A stretch of DNA of 64,000 bases from Niallia sp052318935 (GTDB lineage: Bacteria > Bacillota > Bacilli > Bacillales > Cytobacillaceae). Of this stretch, positions 44,746 through 54,248 are shown piece by piece (within the stretch, counting starts at the first letter, position 1; each line of letters begins with the position of its first letter). The stretch lies in assembly GCA_052318935.1 (NCBI GenBank), contig JBQRKO010000011.1. One strand, 5' to 3'. The notes beneath the pieces are model-generated. The model ran no database searches. It saw only the letters and a list, made by a program, of their open reading frames with translations, and was not told the origin of the DNA. The position numbers and the translations under genes were made by a program.

Positions 44746-47700
44746 AGACACAACAATACAAACAATACTCGTAATCGGATCAGGTCCAATTGTAATCGGG
44801 CAAGCGGCAGAATTTGACTATGCTGGGACACAAGCATGCATGGCTTTAAAAGAAGAAGGATACAAAGTAATCCTTGTAAATAATAACCCAGCAACAATTA
44901 TGACAGATCAAACATTTGCGGATTCTATTTATTTTGAACCATTGACAGTCGATGTATTAGAAATGATCATTCAAAAAGAAAAGCCAGATGGACTGCTTGC
45001 TACATTAGGTGGACAAACAGGCTTAAATCTTGCTTTCCAATTAAGTGAACAAGGAATTTTACAAAAATATAATGTGAAACTGCTTGGAAGTTCGATTGAA
45101 TCGATTAAAAAAGGAGAAGACCGTGAAGCGTTTCGTCAGCTAATGTATGAATTAAATGAACCTGTACCTGAAAGTAAAATTGTGCATAAGGTAGAGGAAG
45201 CGGTCCAGTTTGCGGAAGAAATTGGTTTTCCAATTATCGTTCGTCCAGCTTATACATTAGGTGGAACCGGCGGGGGAATTGCAGCAAATATGGAAGAGTT
45301 TACGAAGCTTGTATCGGGTGGTTTACAAGAAAGTGCTATCGGACAATGTTTAGTAGAACGAAGTATTGCTGGATTTAAAGAAGTCGAATATGAAGTAATG
45401 CGCGATAGCATGAATACATGCATCACGATTTGTAATATGGAAAATATTGACCCAGTTGGCGTTCATACTGGTGACAGTATTGTTTTGGCTCCATCACAAA
45501 CGTTAACAGATGTAGAATATCAAATGCTGCGTTCAGCATCGATAAAAATAATCTCGGCTTTAGGGATTATTGGAGGATGCAACATTCAATTTGCACTAGA
45601 TCCTCAAAGTAAAAAATATTATTTAATCGAAGTGAACCCAAGGGTTAGCCGTTCTTCTGCACTTGCTTCAAAAGCAACTGGTTATCCGATTGCAAGAATG
45701 GCAGCGAAATTAGCAGTTGGCTATACATTGAATGAAATTATCAATCCGGTAACTGGTGATACTTATGCAAGCTTTGAACCAGCACTGGATTATGTAGTAG
45801 TGAAATTCCCGAAATGGCCATTTGATAAATTCCCAACGGTTTCGAGAAATCTTGGTACGCAAATGAAGGCAACCGGTGAAGTAATGGGGATTGACCGAAA
45901 TATTGAACGTGCCCTTTTAAAAGCAATTCGTTCATTAGAAATCAGCGCCAATGATTTGAAATACCCAAATCTTGCTGACGAGTCAATGGACACATTATTT
46001 GGAAAGCTAAAAGAACAAACAGATGAAAGATTTTTTATTCTTTTAGAGCTTATTAGAAGAAATGTAACACTTGATGAACTGCATGCTTTAACAAAAATTG
46101 ATTTGTTTTATTTGCATATATTCCAAAGACTGATTAACATGGAATTAGAAATTTCCCAGTCTAATTTACAAGCTGTAACGAATGAATCACTGCTTAAATG
46201 GAAAGAAAAAGGATTTAGTGATGCTTTTATTGCAAGTGAGTGGGGATGTTCAGAAAAGCAAGTCCGGGAAAAACGCAAAGAATTCGGTATTCTGCCAATT
46301 TACAAAATGGTTGATACTTGTGCAGCAGAATTTGAAGCTAAAACAAACTACTATTACTCCAGTTATTACGGGGAAAATGAACAAACAGAAAGCAATAAAA
46401 GAAAAATTCTTGTTATTGGCAGCGGACCGATTAGAATTGGTCAAGGAATTGAATTTGATTATTGCTCCGTTCATGGTGTTTTTGCCCTTAAACAAGAAAA
46501 TATTGAAACAATCATTATTAATAATAATCCTGAAACAGTTAGTACGGATTTTGCCACTGCGGACAAATTATATTTTGAACCGTTAGTAACAGAAGATATT
46601 ATGAACGTGATTGAATCAGAAGGAATAAAAGAAGTAATTGTTCAATTAGGGGGACAAACTGCCCTTAATGTTGCGAAAGCATTAGAGGAATATGGTGTTG
46701 AAATTCTTGGAAACAGCAGTCATACGATTGATTTGCTTGAAGATAGAGATTTATTCTATAAACTATTAGACGAAGAGAATATTCCTCATATTTCAGGGGA
46801 TATTGTTTTTGAAGAAGGTCAGCTGTTGGATGCTGTTGAAAAGCTAGGATATCCTGTGTTAATTAGACCATCTTATGTAATTGGCGGAAAAGGGATGGAA
46901 CGCATCGAAAACAACGATGACTTGAAAAAGTACTTAACTACCGATATTCCATATCCGGTGCTTGTCGATCAATTTATGCATGCTTCTGAAGCAGAATTAG
47001 ATATTGCAGCAGATGGCTATGATATATGTGTACCAGCTATTATGGAGCATATTGAAAAAACAGGTGTTCATTCTGGTGATAGTTTATCCATTTTGCCTGC
47101 AAAAAATTTATCAAAAACTGTAAAAGAAAAAATGCTGGATTATGGGCAAAAAATTGTCAGAAACACAAAATATAAAGGATTAATGAATATTCAATACATT
47201 ATTAACGGGGAAGATGTTTATGTATTAGAAGTTAATCCGCGTGCAAGCAGAACGGCTCCGATTATTAGTAAAGTAACAAGTGTTCCACTTGTACAAATTG
47301 CGACAAAAATAATGTTTGGAAACTATAAATTAACGGAGCAAGAAAAAACATTTACAGATGATATTCCATTTACATGTATAAAATATCCTGTTTATTCAAA
47401 CTATGCTTTAAAAGGCCTTGATTCGAAACTTGGTCCAGAAATGAGATCAACAGGAGAAGGAATTGCGCTTGCTGATTCACAGGAAGAGGCATTAAAGAAA
47501 GTATTCCATCCTGCTTTAAAGAAAGTAGACAATAAACAAATTGTCATTAAATCAGACAAAAACAATAATTTGCTTCGCAGTAAGGCAGAAGCGGCCGGTT
47601 TAATTGTGAAAGAAGCTTCTGAAGGTTTAGAAGAACTGCTGGCACAGCCGGAAACAGTTGCTTTTTATAATAATACGGACGATGAAAAGGATCAATTCTT

Positions 47701-47851
47701 GCGTGAATTGGCAACAAGAAACAGAATTATCACTTTTACACAAGAAGAAAGTGCAGAAGCATTTATTTCTTCCTTTAACGTAAATGCATTTTCCGTTCAT
47801 TCGATAAATGATTGGCACAATATGTTAAAAAAGGACGTGAGTATCGTATGA
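44738..47851 (+). CDS. carB: carbamoyl-phosphate synthase large subunit (arginine type)
   Basis: 1037 residues with two homologous ATP-grasp halves (IGSGPIVIGQAAEFDYAG near the start and IGSGPIRIGQGIEFDY near 560). The C-terminal regulatory domain is short compared with the about 1070-residue pyrimidine type, as is usual for the arginine isozyme. The ATG at 44738 follows GGGAGAG and overlaps carA by 8 bases. It makes carbamoyl phosphate for ArgF. Confidence 0.95.
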   Translation: MPKDTTIQTILVIGSGPIVIGQAAEFDYAGTQACMALKEEGYKVILVNNNPATIMTDQTFADSIYFEPLTVDVLEMIIQKEKPDGLLATLGGQTGLNLAFQLSEQGILQKYNVKLLGSSIESIKKGEDREAFRQLMYELNEPVPESKIVHKVEEAVQFAEEIGFPIIVRPAYTLGGTGGGIAANMEEFTKLVSGGLQESAIGQCLVERSIAGFKEVEYEVMRDSMNTCITICNMENIDPVGVHTGDSIVLAPSQTLTDVEYQMLRSASIKIISALGIIGGCNIQFALDPQSKKYYLIEVNPRVSRSSALASKATGYPIARMAAKLAVGYTLNEIINPVTGDTYASFEPALDYVVVKFPKWPFDKFPTVSRNLGTQMKATGEVMGIDRNIERALLKAIRSLEISANDLKYPNLADESMDTLFGKLKEQTDERFFILLELIRRNVTLDELHALTKIDLFYLHIFQRLINMELEISQSNLQAVTNESLLKWKEKGFSDAFIASEWGCSEKQVREKRKEFGILPIYKMVDTCAAEFEAKTNYYYSSYYGENEQTESNKRKILVIGSGPIRIGQGIEFDYCSVHGVFALKQENIETIIINNNPETVSTDFATADKLYFEPLVTEDIMNVIESEGIKEVIVQLGGQTALNVAKALEEYGVEILGNSSHTIDLLEDRDLFYKLLDEENIPHISGDIVFEEGQLLDAVEKLGYPVLIRPSYVIGGKGMERIENNDDLKKYLTTDIPYPVLVDQFMHASEAELDIAADGYDICVPAIMEHIEKTGVHSGDSLSILPAKNLSKTVKEKMLDYGQKIVRNTKYKGLMNIQYIINGEDVYVLEVNPRASRTAPIISKVTSVPLVQIATKIMFGNYKLTEQEKTFTDDIPFTCIKYPVYSNYALKGLDSKLGPEMRSTGEGIALADSQEEALKKVFHPALKKVDNKQIVIKSDKNNNLLRSKAEAAGLIVKEASEGLEELLAQPETVAFYNNTDDEKDQFLRELATRNRIITFTQEESAEAFISSFNVNAFSVHSINDWHNMLKKDVSIV

Positions 47852-48795
47852 TTACAACTTCAGCATTAGATTTAAAAGGAAAGGATCTGTTGACATTAAC
47901 AGAGGTATCACCTGAAGGAATTTTAGAGCTGCTTAAAAAAGCGGAAAAAATTAAGGAAGCGAAATTAAGCGGAAAAGAATATACTCCATTAAAAGGAAAA
48001 ACGTTAGGGATGATTTTTGAAAAATCGTCTACAAGAACAAGAGTATCCTTTGAAGCTGGGATGATGCAATTAGGCGGACATGCACTATTTTTAAGCAGTC
48101 GTGATCTTCAAATCGGCAGAGGAGAACCAATTTCTGATACAGCAAAAGTACTATCAGAATATGTGGATGCTATTATGATTCGTACTTTCTCCCATGATAC
48201 AGTTATAGAACTAGCAGAACACGCTGCGATTCCTGTTATCAATGGGTTAACAGATCTTCACCATCCATGCCAGGCATTAGCTGATTTATTAACTATTCAA
48301 GAAATTAAAGGGACATTAAAAGGTCTGAAGCTTGCTTATATTGGTGATGGAAATAATGTCGTACATTCTTTATTAATTGCATGTGCAAAAGTAGGAATCG
48401 ATATCGCTGTTGCTACTCCAGTAAATTATGAAGCAAATAAAGAAATAGTAGCATTAGCTGAAAAGTTTGCGAAGGAAAGCGGCAGCAGCATTTTATTAAC
48501 AACAAATCCTGTTGAAGCAGTAGAAAATGCAGATGTTATCTATTCAGATGTTTGGACAAGTATGGGCCAAGAGGAAGAAAACGAACAACGTTTAAAAGAC
48601 TTCCAAGGCTTCCAAATCAACAGTGAACTAGTAAAACATGCAAACGATGACTATATTTTTCTACATTGCCTGCCTGCACACCGTGAAGAAGAAGTAACAG
48701 CGGAAATCATTGATGGCAGCAATTCAGCAGTATTCCAACAAGCAGGAAATAGACTGCATGCTCAAAAAGCATTATTAGTTGAAATTCTGAAGTAA
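47848..48795 (+). CDS. argF: ornithine carbamoyltransferase
   Basis: 315 residues. Carbamoyl-phosphate site KSSTRTRVSFE near 56-66, HHPCQALADL near 134 and ornithine loop HCLPAHREEEV near 273. The start ATG overlaps the carB stop (ATGA) and has GGACGTGAG upstream. Last gene of the operon, followed at once by a strong terminator. Confidence 0.96.
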   Translation: MITTSALDLKGKDLLTLTEVSPEGILELLKKAEKIKEAKLSGKEYTPLKGKTLGMIFEKSSTRTRVSFEAGMMQLGGHALFLSSRDLQIGRGEPISDTAKVLSEYVDAIMIRTFSHDTVIELAEHAAIPVINGLTDLHHPCQALADLLTIQEIKGTLKGLKLAYIGDGNNVVHSLLIACAKVGIDIAVATPVNYEANKEIVALAEKFAKESGSSILLTTNPVEAVENADVIYSDVWTSMGQEEENEQRLKDFQGFQINSELVKHANDDYIFLHCLPAHREEEVTAEIIDGSNSAVFQQAGNRLHAQKALLVEILK

Positions 48796-48828
48796 CAAAA
48801 AAACCTCCTTTAGGGGGTTTTTTTGTTT
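48796..48828 (+). terminator. terminator of the arg operon
   Basis: AAAAAACCTCC-TTTA-GGGGGTTTTTTT directly after the argF stop codon. Confidence 0.85.
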
Positions 48829-48840
48829 GTTTCTGAAAAA

Positions 48841-49162
48841 CGCTCTTTCCGTATAGATTGTTGTTATTTACCCCGCAGCCTGAATACACTTCGCTTTCCG
48901 CGGACGGAGCCCAATGTCATTAAGCTAGGATTCAAAAAAAGGAAAATAAGCAACTAAATAGGAAGTAAGGGTTTCCGTTCTGTTCTCCGAGGCTTACCGC
49001 TCGCTTTCCACGGGGCGAGCGCCGAGCCTCCTCGTCGCTTTGCTCCTGTGGGGTCTCGTCTGTCTCGCTTTTTCCGCAGGAGTCTACGTGTATTCAGGCT
49101 GCTCAGTGCTTCAGCCATGTTTATTATTTCATTCAAAAACAACCAACTTTTAGAAAACAGCC
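48841..49162 (+). repeat. mosaic R1/R2 repeat, copy 8
   Basis: The left end is R1 (TTTCCGTATAGATTGTTGTT, GCAGCCTGAATACAC). The middle has an unrelated stretch and then an R2 arm (CTCCGAGGCTTACC...), and the right end is R1 (GTGTATTCAGGCTGC ... GAAAACAGCC). TTCTGAAAAA occurs on both flanks (48831-48840 and 49163-49172). Confidence 0.8.
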
Positions 49163-49278
49163 TTCTGAAAAAAATAAATAAAAATTCCCATCATGTAAGT
49201 GAAAAAAAAGGAGATAATAAAAAAGCAGTTAATAAAACTGTATAAAGTTTCATTGACAGTTTTTTAAGGAGGCATACA

Positions 49279-49458
49279 ATGGGACAAAGTAGACAGTTTC
49301 GTTCAGGGCAAAAGGCTCCTAATAATGGTTTATATATAGAAATTGGTGAAACAGGCAGCAATGTGAATAATCCGCAAAGATTAAAGATGAAAGCTGGAGA
49401 CCGTTTTCCTGAAACTTCTAACCATAATAGAGTATGGACTTACCAAAGAAAACCTTAA
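49279..49458 (+). CDS. yjzC: YjzC-family small protein, 59 aa
   Basis: 59 residues starting MGQSRQFRSGQKAPNNGLYI and ending NRVWTYQRKP, matching the YjzC family of Bacillus, at the conserved place after argF. AAGGAGG lies 6 bases before the ATG. Soluble; function unknown. Followed by a terminator-like hairpin. Confidence 0.88.
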   Translation: MGQSRQFRSGQKAPNNGLYIEIGETGSNVNNPQRLKMKAGDRFPETSNHNRVWTYQRKP

Positions 49459-49474
49459 GATATAACTTTCCCAA

Positions 49475-49504
49475 AAGCCATCCGGAGTAACAAACGGATA
49501 GCTT
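49475..49504 (+). terminator. yjzC terminator-like hairpin, first copy
   Basis: AAGCCATCCG ... CGGATAGCTT forms a hairpin. A near-identical 30-base copy lies at 49726-49755, with a family C repeat between. Confidence 0.55.
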
Positions 49505-49692
49505 CAGGCTGTCGACAAACGCTCGCTTTCTTCGTTGTTCGCCTTGCTCGGATGCTCATTACTGGGTAACAGAGGATGAACGACTAACTACGCCACGTCC
49601 TGTGGCAACGTCGTTCTGACCAACATCCTGTTGCCCGCCGCTCCTCCCAAGGCTTCACGCCTCGAAAGACAAACGTTTTCGATCAGCCTGAA
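49505..49692 (+). repeat. family C repeat, copy 3 (long form)
   Basis: CAGGCTGTCGACAAACG to CGTTTTCGATCAGCCTG. The base change TTGA to TCGA on the left arm is matched by TCAA to TCGA on the right arm. Confidence 0.83.
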
Positions 49693-49725
49693 AGTTTTTG
49701 CTAAAATCACTTTGTCTACACTTTG

Positions 49726-49755
49726 AAGCCATCCGGAGTAACAAACGGATGGCTT
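49726..49755 (+). terminator. yjzC terminator-like hairpin, second copy
   Basis: AAGCCATCCG ... CGGATGGCTT, a perfect hairpin. It lies just upstream of the clpB promoter. Confidence 0.55.
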
Positions 49756-49807
49756 TACATATGGATAAAAAAGCCTATAATATAATTAAAGGTCAATAAA
49801 GGTCAAA
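49754..49807 (+). promoter_or_regulatory. clpB promoter with CtsR operator
   Basis: -35 TTTACA (49754-49759), 16-base spacer, -10 TATAAT (49776-49781). The direct heptad repeat GGTCAAT-AAA-GGTCAAA (49791-49807) is the CtsR heat-shock repressor site and covers the start region up to the ribosome-binding site. Confidence 0.88.
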
Positions 49808-49821
49808 GGGGGCTATTATTT

Positions 49822-52419
49822 ATGAACATAGATCAAATGACAGAAAAAGTTCAATTAGCTTTTAGTGAAGCCCAAGCAAATGCAATCAAAGCAAAGCATC
49901 AAGAAGTCGATGATATCCATTTATTTCTAGCAATCATCGAGCAGCAAGATAATATATTACGATCTATATTAAATAAATTGGGCATTAACCATGAAATATT
50001 GATCAAGAAATTAACGAAAGAATTAGACAAAAAGCCAGAAGTTACATTAAGCAGTACAAACCAAGGGAACATTTATATTACAAGTACGCTGCAAAAAATA
50101 ATCGTTCAAGCAGACGAGGAAAGAAAAAAGTTGGAGGATGAGTATCTTTCCGTTGAACATTTTATACTCGCCGTCTATTCAGAAAAAAACTCCACCGTTG
50201 GAAAAATCCTGAATGAGATGGATATAAGCAGAGAAAAATTAGTGAATGTAATGATGGAAATAAGGGGGAATCAAAAGGTGACATCCAAAAATCCGGAGGC
50301 AACATATGAAGCATTAACAAAGTATGGAAGGGATCTTGTTGCAGATGTTCGTGCGGGAAAAGTAGATCCTGTTATTGGAAGAGATAATGAAATCCGGCAT
50401 GTTATTCGTATTTTATCAAGAAAAACAAAAAATAATCCTGTATTGATTGGCGAACCAGGCGTTGGGAAAACAGCTATAGTCGAGGGACTTGCCCAACGAA
50501 TTGTCCGCAAAGATGTGCCAGAAGGCTTAAAAGATAAAACGATTTTTTCTCTTGATATGGGTGCTTTAATTGCTGGAGCAAAGTTTAGAGGAGAATTTGA
50601 AGAACGTTTAAAAGCTGTGCTGCATGAAGTAAAAAACAGCAATGGACAGATTCTTTTATTTATTGATGAACTCCATACAATCGTTGGTGCGGGAAAAACG
50701 GATGGAGCAATGGATGCTGGCAATATGCTAAAGCCGATGTTAGCGCGTGGGGAGTTGCACTGCATTGGTGCAACCACATTGGATGAACACCGTCAATATA
50801 TTGAAAAAGATCCAGCTTTGGAGCGCCGTTTTCAGCAGGTGCTTGTATCGGAGCCTACGGTAGAAGATACAGTTTCTATCTTAAGGGGATTAAAAGAACG
50901 GTTTGAAATACACCATGGTGTCGCAATACAAGACCGAGCAATAATTGCTGCAGCAACGATGTCTGACCGATATATCACTGATCGTTTTCTACCGGATAAA
51001 GCAATTGATTTAATAGATGAAGCATGTGCGATGATTCGGACAGAAATTGATTCTATGCCAATTGAAATCGATGAATTAACGAGAAAAATTATGCAATTGG
51101 AAATTGAAGATGCAGCTCTTCAAAGGGAAGAGGATACTTTAAGTCAAGAGAGACTAAGCATCATTGGGAAAGAACTGGCAAATCTTCGTGAAAAAGCTAA
51201 TGCATTAAAAGCGAAATGGCAATTAGAAAAAGAAGGGTTGCAGAAGATTCAAGAGAAAAAAGAAGAATTAGAAAAGAAAAAAAGAGAGCTGGAAGAGGCA
51301 GAAAACAATTACGATTTAAATAAAGCCGCAGAATTAAGACATGGAACAATTCCATTATTAGAAAAAGAACTGCAAAATTTAGAGGGAAATGTAAATGAAA
51401 CGAAAGAACAACGATTATTGCGCGAGGAAGTAACAGAAGATGAAATTGCCAATATAGTAGCAAGATGGACAGGAATACCGGTTTCCAAATTGGTCGAAAA
51501 AGAGCGTGAGAAACTACTGAGGCTGGAAAATATTCTCCATGAAAGAGTAGTTGGGCAAACAGAGGCCGTTAAATTAGTCAGTGATGCGGTATTAAGAGCA
51601 AGAGCGGGCATAAAGGACCCGAATAGACCAATTGGATCATTTCTATTTTTAGGACCAACTGGTGTAGGGAAAACTGAATTGGCAAAAGCATTAGCAACTA
51701 GTTTATTTGACAGCGAAGACCAGATTATTCGTATTGATATGTCTGAATATATGGAAAAGCATGCTGTTTCCCGACTAATTGGAGCACCTCCAGGATATAT
51801 AGGATACGAAGAGGGAGGCCAATTAACAGAAGCAATTAGAAGAAAACCATATTCTGTAGTACTGCTGGATGAAGTAGAAAAAGCCCATCCGGAAGTTTTT
51901 AATATTTTATTACAAGTATTGGATGATGGGAGAATAACGGATTCACAAGGTCGAACTGTTGATTTTAAAAATACGGTCATCATTATGACTTCCAATATTG
52001 GATCTCATCTTTTATTAGAGCAAACAGATCAAGAAGAAATAGCGGAGGAAACGAGAGCAGGGGTAATGTCTCAATTAAAGGCTCATTTTCGTCCAGAGTT
52101 TTTAAACAGGATTGATGAAATTATTCTGTTTAAGCCGTTGGCATTAACGGAAATCAAAGAAATTGTCTCTAAGTTAGTGGCGAGTTTACAAACAAGACTG
52201 AGTGATCAGCAAATTACGATTGCTATTTCAGATGATGCAAAAGAATATATAGCAGTTAATGGATTCGACCCAGTGTTTGGAGCAAGACCGCTTAAAAGGT
52301 TTTTACAAAGATCTGTTGAAACAGCGTTAGCAAGAGAAATTATTGCGGAAAAAATAAAAGAGGATGATAATGTCATTATTGATGTAAAAGACAATAAAAT
52401 AGTATTAACACATCGATGA
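49822..52419 (+). CDS. clpB: ATP-dependent chaperone ClpB
   Basis: 865 residues. N-terminal Clp repeat domain (1-145), first AAA+ module with Walker A GEPGVGKTA near 205, a coiled-coil middle domain (about 400-520, the ClpB hallmark), then a second AAA+ module with GPTGVGKTE near 610. It resolubilises protein aggregates with DnaK; the coiled coil separates it from ClpC/ClpE. A CtsR operator lies in front. B. subtilis 168 has no clpB at this locus, so this is a difference in otherwise conserved gene order. Confidence 0.94.
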   Translation: MNIDQMTEKVQLAFSEAQANAIKAKHQEVDDIHLFLAIIEQQDNILRSILNKLGINHEILIKKLTKELDKKPEVTLSSTNQGNIYITSTLQKIIVQADEERKKLEDEYLSVEHFILAVYSEKNSTVGKILNEMDISREKLVNVMMEIRGNQKVTSKNPEATYEALTKYGRDLVADVRAGKVDPVIGRDNEIRHVIRILSRKTKNNPVLIGEPGVGKTAIVEGLAQRIVRKDVPEGLKDKTIFSLDMGALIAGAKFRGEFEERLKAVLHEVKNSNGQILLFIDELHTIVGAGKTDGAMDAGNMLKPMLARGELHCIGATTLDEHRQYIEKDPALERRFQQVLVSEPTVEDTVSILRGLKERFEIHHGVAIQDRAIIAAATMSDRYITDRFLPDKAIDLIDEACAMIRTEIDSMPIEIDELTRKIMQLEIEDAALQREEDTLSQERLSIIGKELANLREKANALKAKWQLEKEGLQKIQEKKEELEKKKRELEEAENNYDLNKAAELRHGTIPLLEKELQNLEGNVNETKEQRLLREEVTEDEIANIVARWTGIPVSKLVEKEREKLLRLENILHERVVGQTEAVKLVSDAVLRARAGIKDPNRPIGSFLFLGPTGVGKTELAKALATSLFDSEDQIIRIDMSEYMEKHAVSRLIGAPPGYIGYEEGGQLTEAIRRKPYSVVLLDEVEKAHPEVFNILLQVLDDGRITDSQGRTVDFKNTVIIMTSNIGSHLLLEQTDQEEIAEETRAGVMSQLKAHFRPEFLNRIDEIILFKPLALTEIKEIVSKLVASLQTRLSDQQITIAISDDAKEYIAVNGFDPVFGARPLKRFLQRSVETALAREIIAEKIKEDDNVIIDVKDNKIVLTHR

Positions 52420-52436
52420 TTACGAAAATGTCCTAT

Positions 52437-52476
52437 AAAAAAGAGAGGGACGATGAAACATTATCCCTCTCTTTTT
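52437..52476 (+). terminator. clpB terminator
   Basis: AAAAGAGAGGGA pairs with TCCCTCTCTTTT and is followed by T. Confidence 0.8.
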
Positions 52477-52561
52477 CTAATTCGATTATAGAACTATGTA
52501 GCCGAATAAAAATAAGTTAAATTATTCTAGTTTTGATTGCTCAAACGTTCTATAATATAAA

Positions 52562-52753
52562 TTAATGAACACCTTTTTCATGAGCATCATCATTTGGAAA
52601 AATGGACGCTAGCAAACTAACTAGAACAGTAAAAATAACACTTAGTATAACGCCAGTATTAAAGTTAAATGGAATCCCACTCATAGAGCTAATAACGTAT
52701 GTTAACATTTGAGAAAGTAAGAATGCCCAAAAGAATGTTACGATCAAACGCAT
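52562..52753 (-). CDS. yjzD: YjzD-like DUF2929 membrane protein, 63 aa
   Basis: 63 residues with two transmembrane segments (about 4-24 and 33-54) and a short polar tail NDDAHEKGVH. It fits the DUF2929 family and the yjzD position. The start at 52753 has GAGGTGAT close upstream; a frame 8 codons longer has none. Function unknown. Confidence 0.82.
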   Translation of the reverse strand: MRLIVTFFWAFLLSQMLTYVISSMSGIPFNFNTGVILSVIFTVLVSLLASIFPNDDAHEKGVH

Positions 52754-53059
52754 ATTAATCACCTCATATAATTTCAATTCTTTTTCATCTTATCACAACG
52801 GATATAAATAATAAATGTCTATTCATTGACAGAAGCAATTTTTTAAATGATTCGTCATATGCTTTACAATTATACGAATTATTATCCTAGCCTTTAATGG
52901 CTACGTTTACATGCATCCCCAAAACAAATAGTGAAATATAGGCAGATTCCCTTACATTTTAATAAGTTACTCATACATTATAGTATGTATTCAAAAAAGA
53001 GGACAACAAGAGCCGAGAAGTTTAAGGACGTGGAGCCCCGTTGATAATTCTCTATTTAT

Positions 53060-53237
53060 CGTCTAGGAAATTATAAACGAAATGGGATTGTGGATAACTT
53101 GGCGGTTGTGTCCACATCCAGCTCCAGCGCCTAGCTCTTGTGAAACATAACCTCATGCCTCTAAAAGTAAAAAGAACTTTTTGAGTCATGTGAACATTTT
53201 TCTTCAGAGCTGTTCAAGGCGCTTGCGCTTTTGTTCT
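53060..53237 (+). repeat. family D repeat, copy 4
   Basis: GTCTAGGAAATTATAAACG to GCGCTTTTGTTC. It has the left extension with TGTGGATAA (53089-53097, DnaA-box complement) but lacks the CGACGTACAGG insert. It abuts an R3 copy. Confidence 0.85.
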
Positions 53238-53420
53238 TGGCTCTGTTAAATGCCGTTATTGATTTTCAAAAGGTCAGGGAATCCACTCCCTTCCGAGGAC
53301 GAACTGGCAAGTCTTCTAGCTTGTACTTCTAATCGGGGGTCTTGCCAGCCCGTTTTTCCACAGGAGTATCGTAGATTCCCTTTCTATAAACAACATGATC
53401 GTTTAACAGAACCTATTTAT
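53238..53420 (+). repeat. R3-family repeat, complete copy
   Basis: Ends GGCTCTGTTAAATG and CGTTTAACAGAACC are inverted. The core GGACGAACTGGCAAG ... GGGGGTCTTGCCAG is shared with 3706-3825. No target duplication, because the left side is joined directly to the family D repeat. Confidence 0.8.
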
Positions 53421-53446
53421 TTAATACGTGAGGAGAGGAAAGCAAG

Positions 53447-53494
53447 ATGACGCAAAAAATCGACCGGACTTATCTCTATAAAAAGAAATTGTAA
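53447..53494 (+). CDS. possible 15-codon leader ORF before yjaU
   Basis: ATG at 53447 with GGAGAGG upstream, reading MTQKIDRTYLYKKKL then stop, 14 bases before the next gene's start. It may be a leader peptide or chance; too short for conservation by eye. Confidence 0.25.
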   Translation: MTQKIDRTYLYKKKL

Positions 53495-53510
53495 AAAAGG
53501 AGTATTAGTG

Positions 53511-54248
53511 ATGAAGAACCGAACCTTCCAATTGGATACCGAATGGAATATGATACACTATCCTCCTCAACCAAATGGTTTCGGTGTCTTAATTATTGGA
53601 GACGACAGGCATTATGTTAATAAATCAAACAGCTTTTGGATCCAAAATGAAGGGAAAAAACAACTAGTAGAATCGCTGCTAAAAAAAGGCTATACGATCT
53701 TTTATTCGAATTTATACGGGAAAAACTGGGGAAGCAACAAAGCATGTCAATTAGCAAAGCGTCTATATGAATTTATTATTCGTACAGAAATACTTAATCA
53801 AAAAATTCATATTATTGCAGAAGGAATGGGAGCGTTAATTGCAATAAAATTAATGAAAGAAATGAAGGGAAATATTCGCTCTGTTGTTCTTTTTAATCCG
53901 ATTTTATCTTTAATCGAGCATGTTGAAAGGGAGAAAGAGCATAAATTCTTTTTCAAAAAACTGTGTAATGAAATTTCGATTGCATTTCATCTTCATGAGG
54001 ATGAATTATTTTCTTTTTTACAAGGATATAAAGAATCTCAAATAGAAGAAGCAAATACGCCTGTAAAAATTATTCATATTCTTCATGATGGGAAATCGTA
54101 TTATCAATCCAACTTCTTAAAAAAAACATCTGTAAAGTGGGAAAAGAAAAGTTTACCGATATTTGTTTCCTATGTATTGCCAGAAAAGCGAAGTGCGATA
54201 CCTAATCAAGTCGTTGTTTTTTTTCAAGAATATGAAAAAGACTTATAA
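53511..54248 (+). CDS. yjaU: YjaU-like protein, alpha/beta-hydrolase fold without catalytic serine
   Basis: About 245 residues. The fold pattern is that of an alpha/beta hydrolase (FGVLIIGDD, KIHIIAEGMGALIAIKLM), but the nucleophile elbow, normally G-x-S-x-G, reads AEGMG. The serine is replaced, so it is probably not an esterase. It sits in the yjaU position upstream of yjaV-med-comZ. AAAAGGAG lies upstream of GTG 53508 and ATG 53511, either of which could be used. Confidence 0.7.
   Translation: MKNRTFQLDTEWNMIHYPPQPNGFGVLIIGDDRHYVNKSNSFWIQNEGKKQLVESLLKKGYTIFYSNLYGKNWGSNKACQLAKRLYEFIIRTEILNQKIHIIAEGMGALIAIKLMKEMKGNIRSVVLFNPILSLIEHVEREKEHKFFFKKLCNEISIAFHLHEDELFSFLQGYKESQIEEANTPVKIIHILHDGKSYYQSNFLKKTSVKWEKKSLPIFVSYVLPEKRSAIPNQVVVFFQEYEKDL

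Noticed and set aside
46182..46586. Second frame of 134 codons inside carB
   Set aside because: It is an overlapping shadow of the ATP-grasp coding sequence with no independent start signal.
50271..50777. Antisense open frame of 168 codons inside clpB
   Set aside because: It is a shadow frame of the highly conserved AAA+ coding sequence, without a ribosome-binding site.
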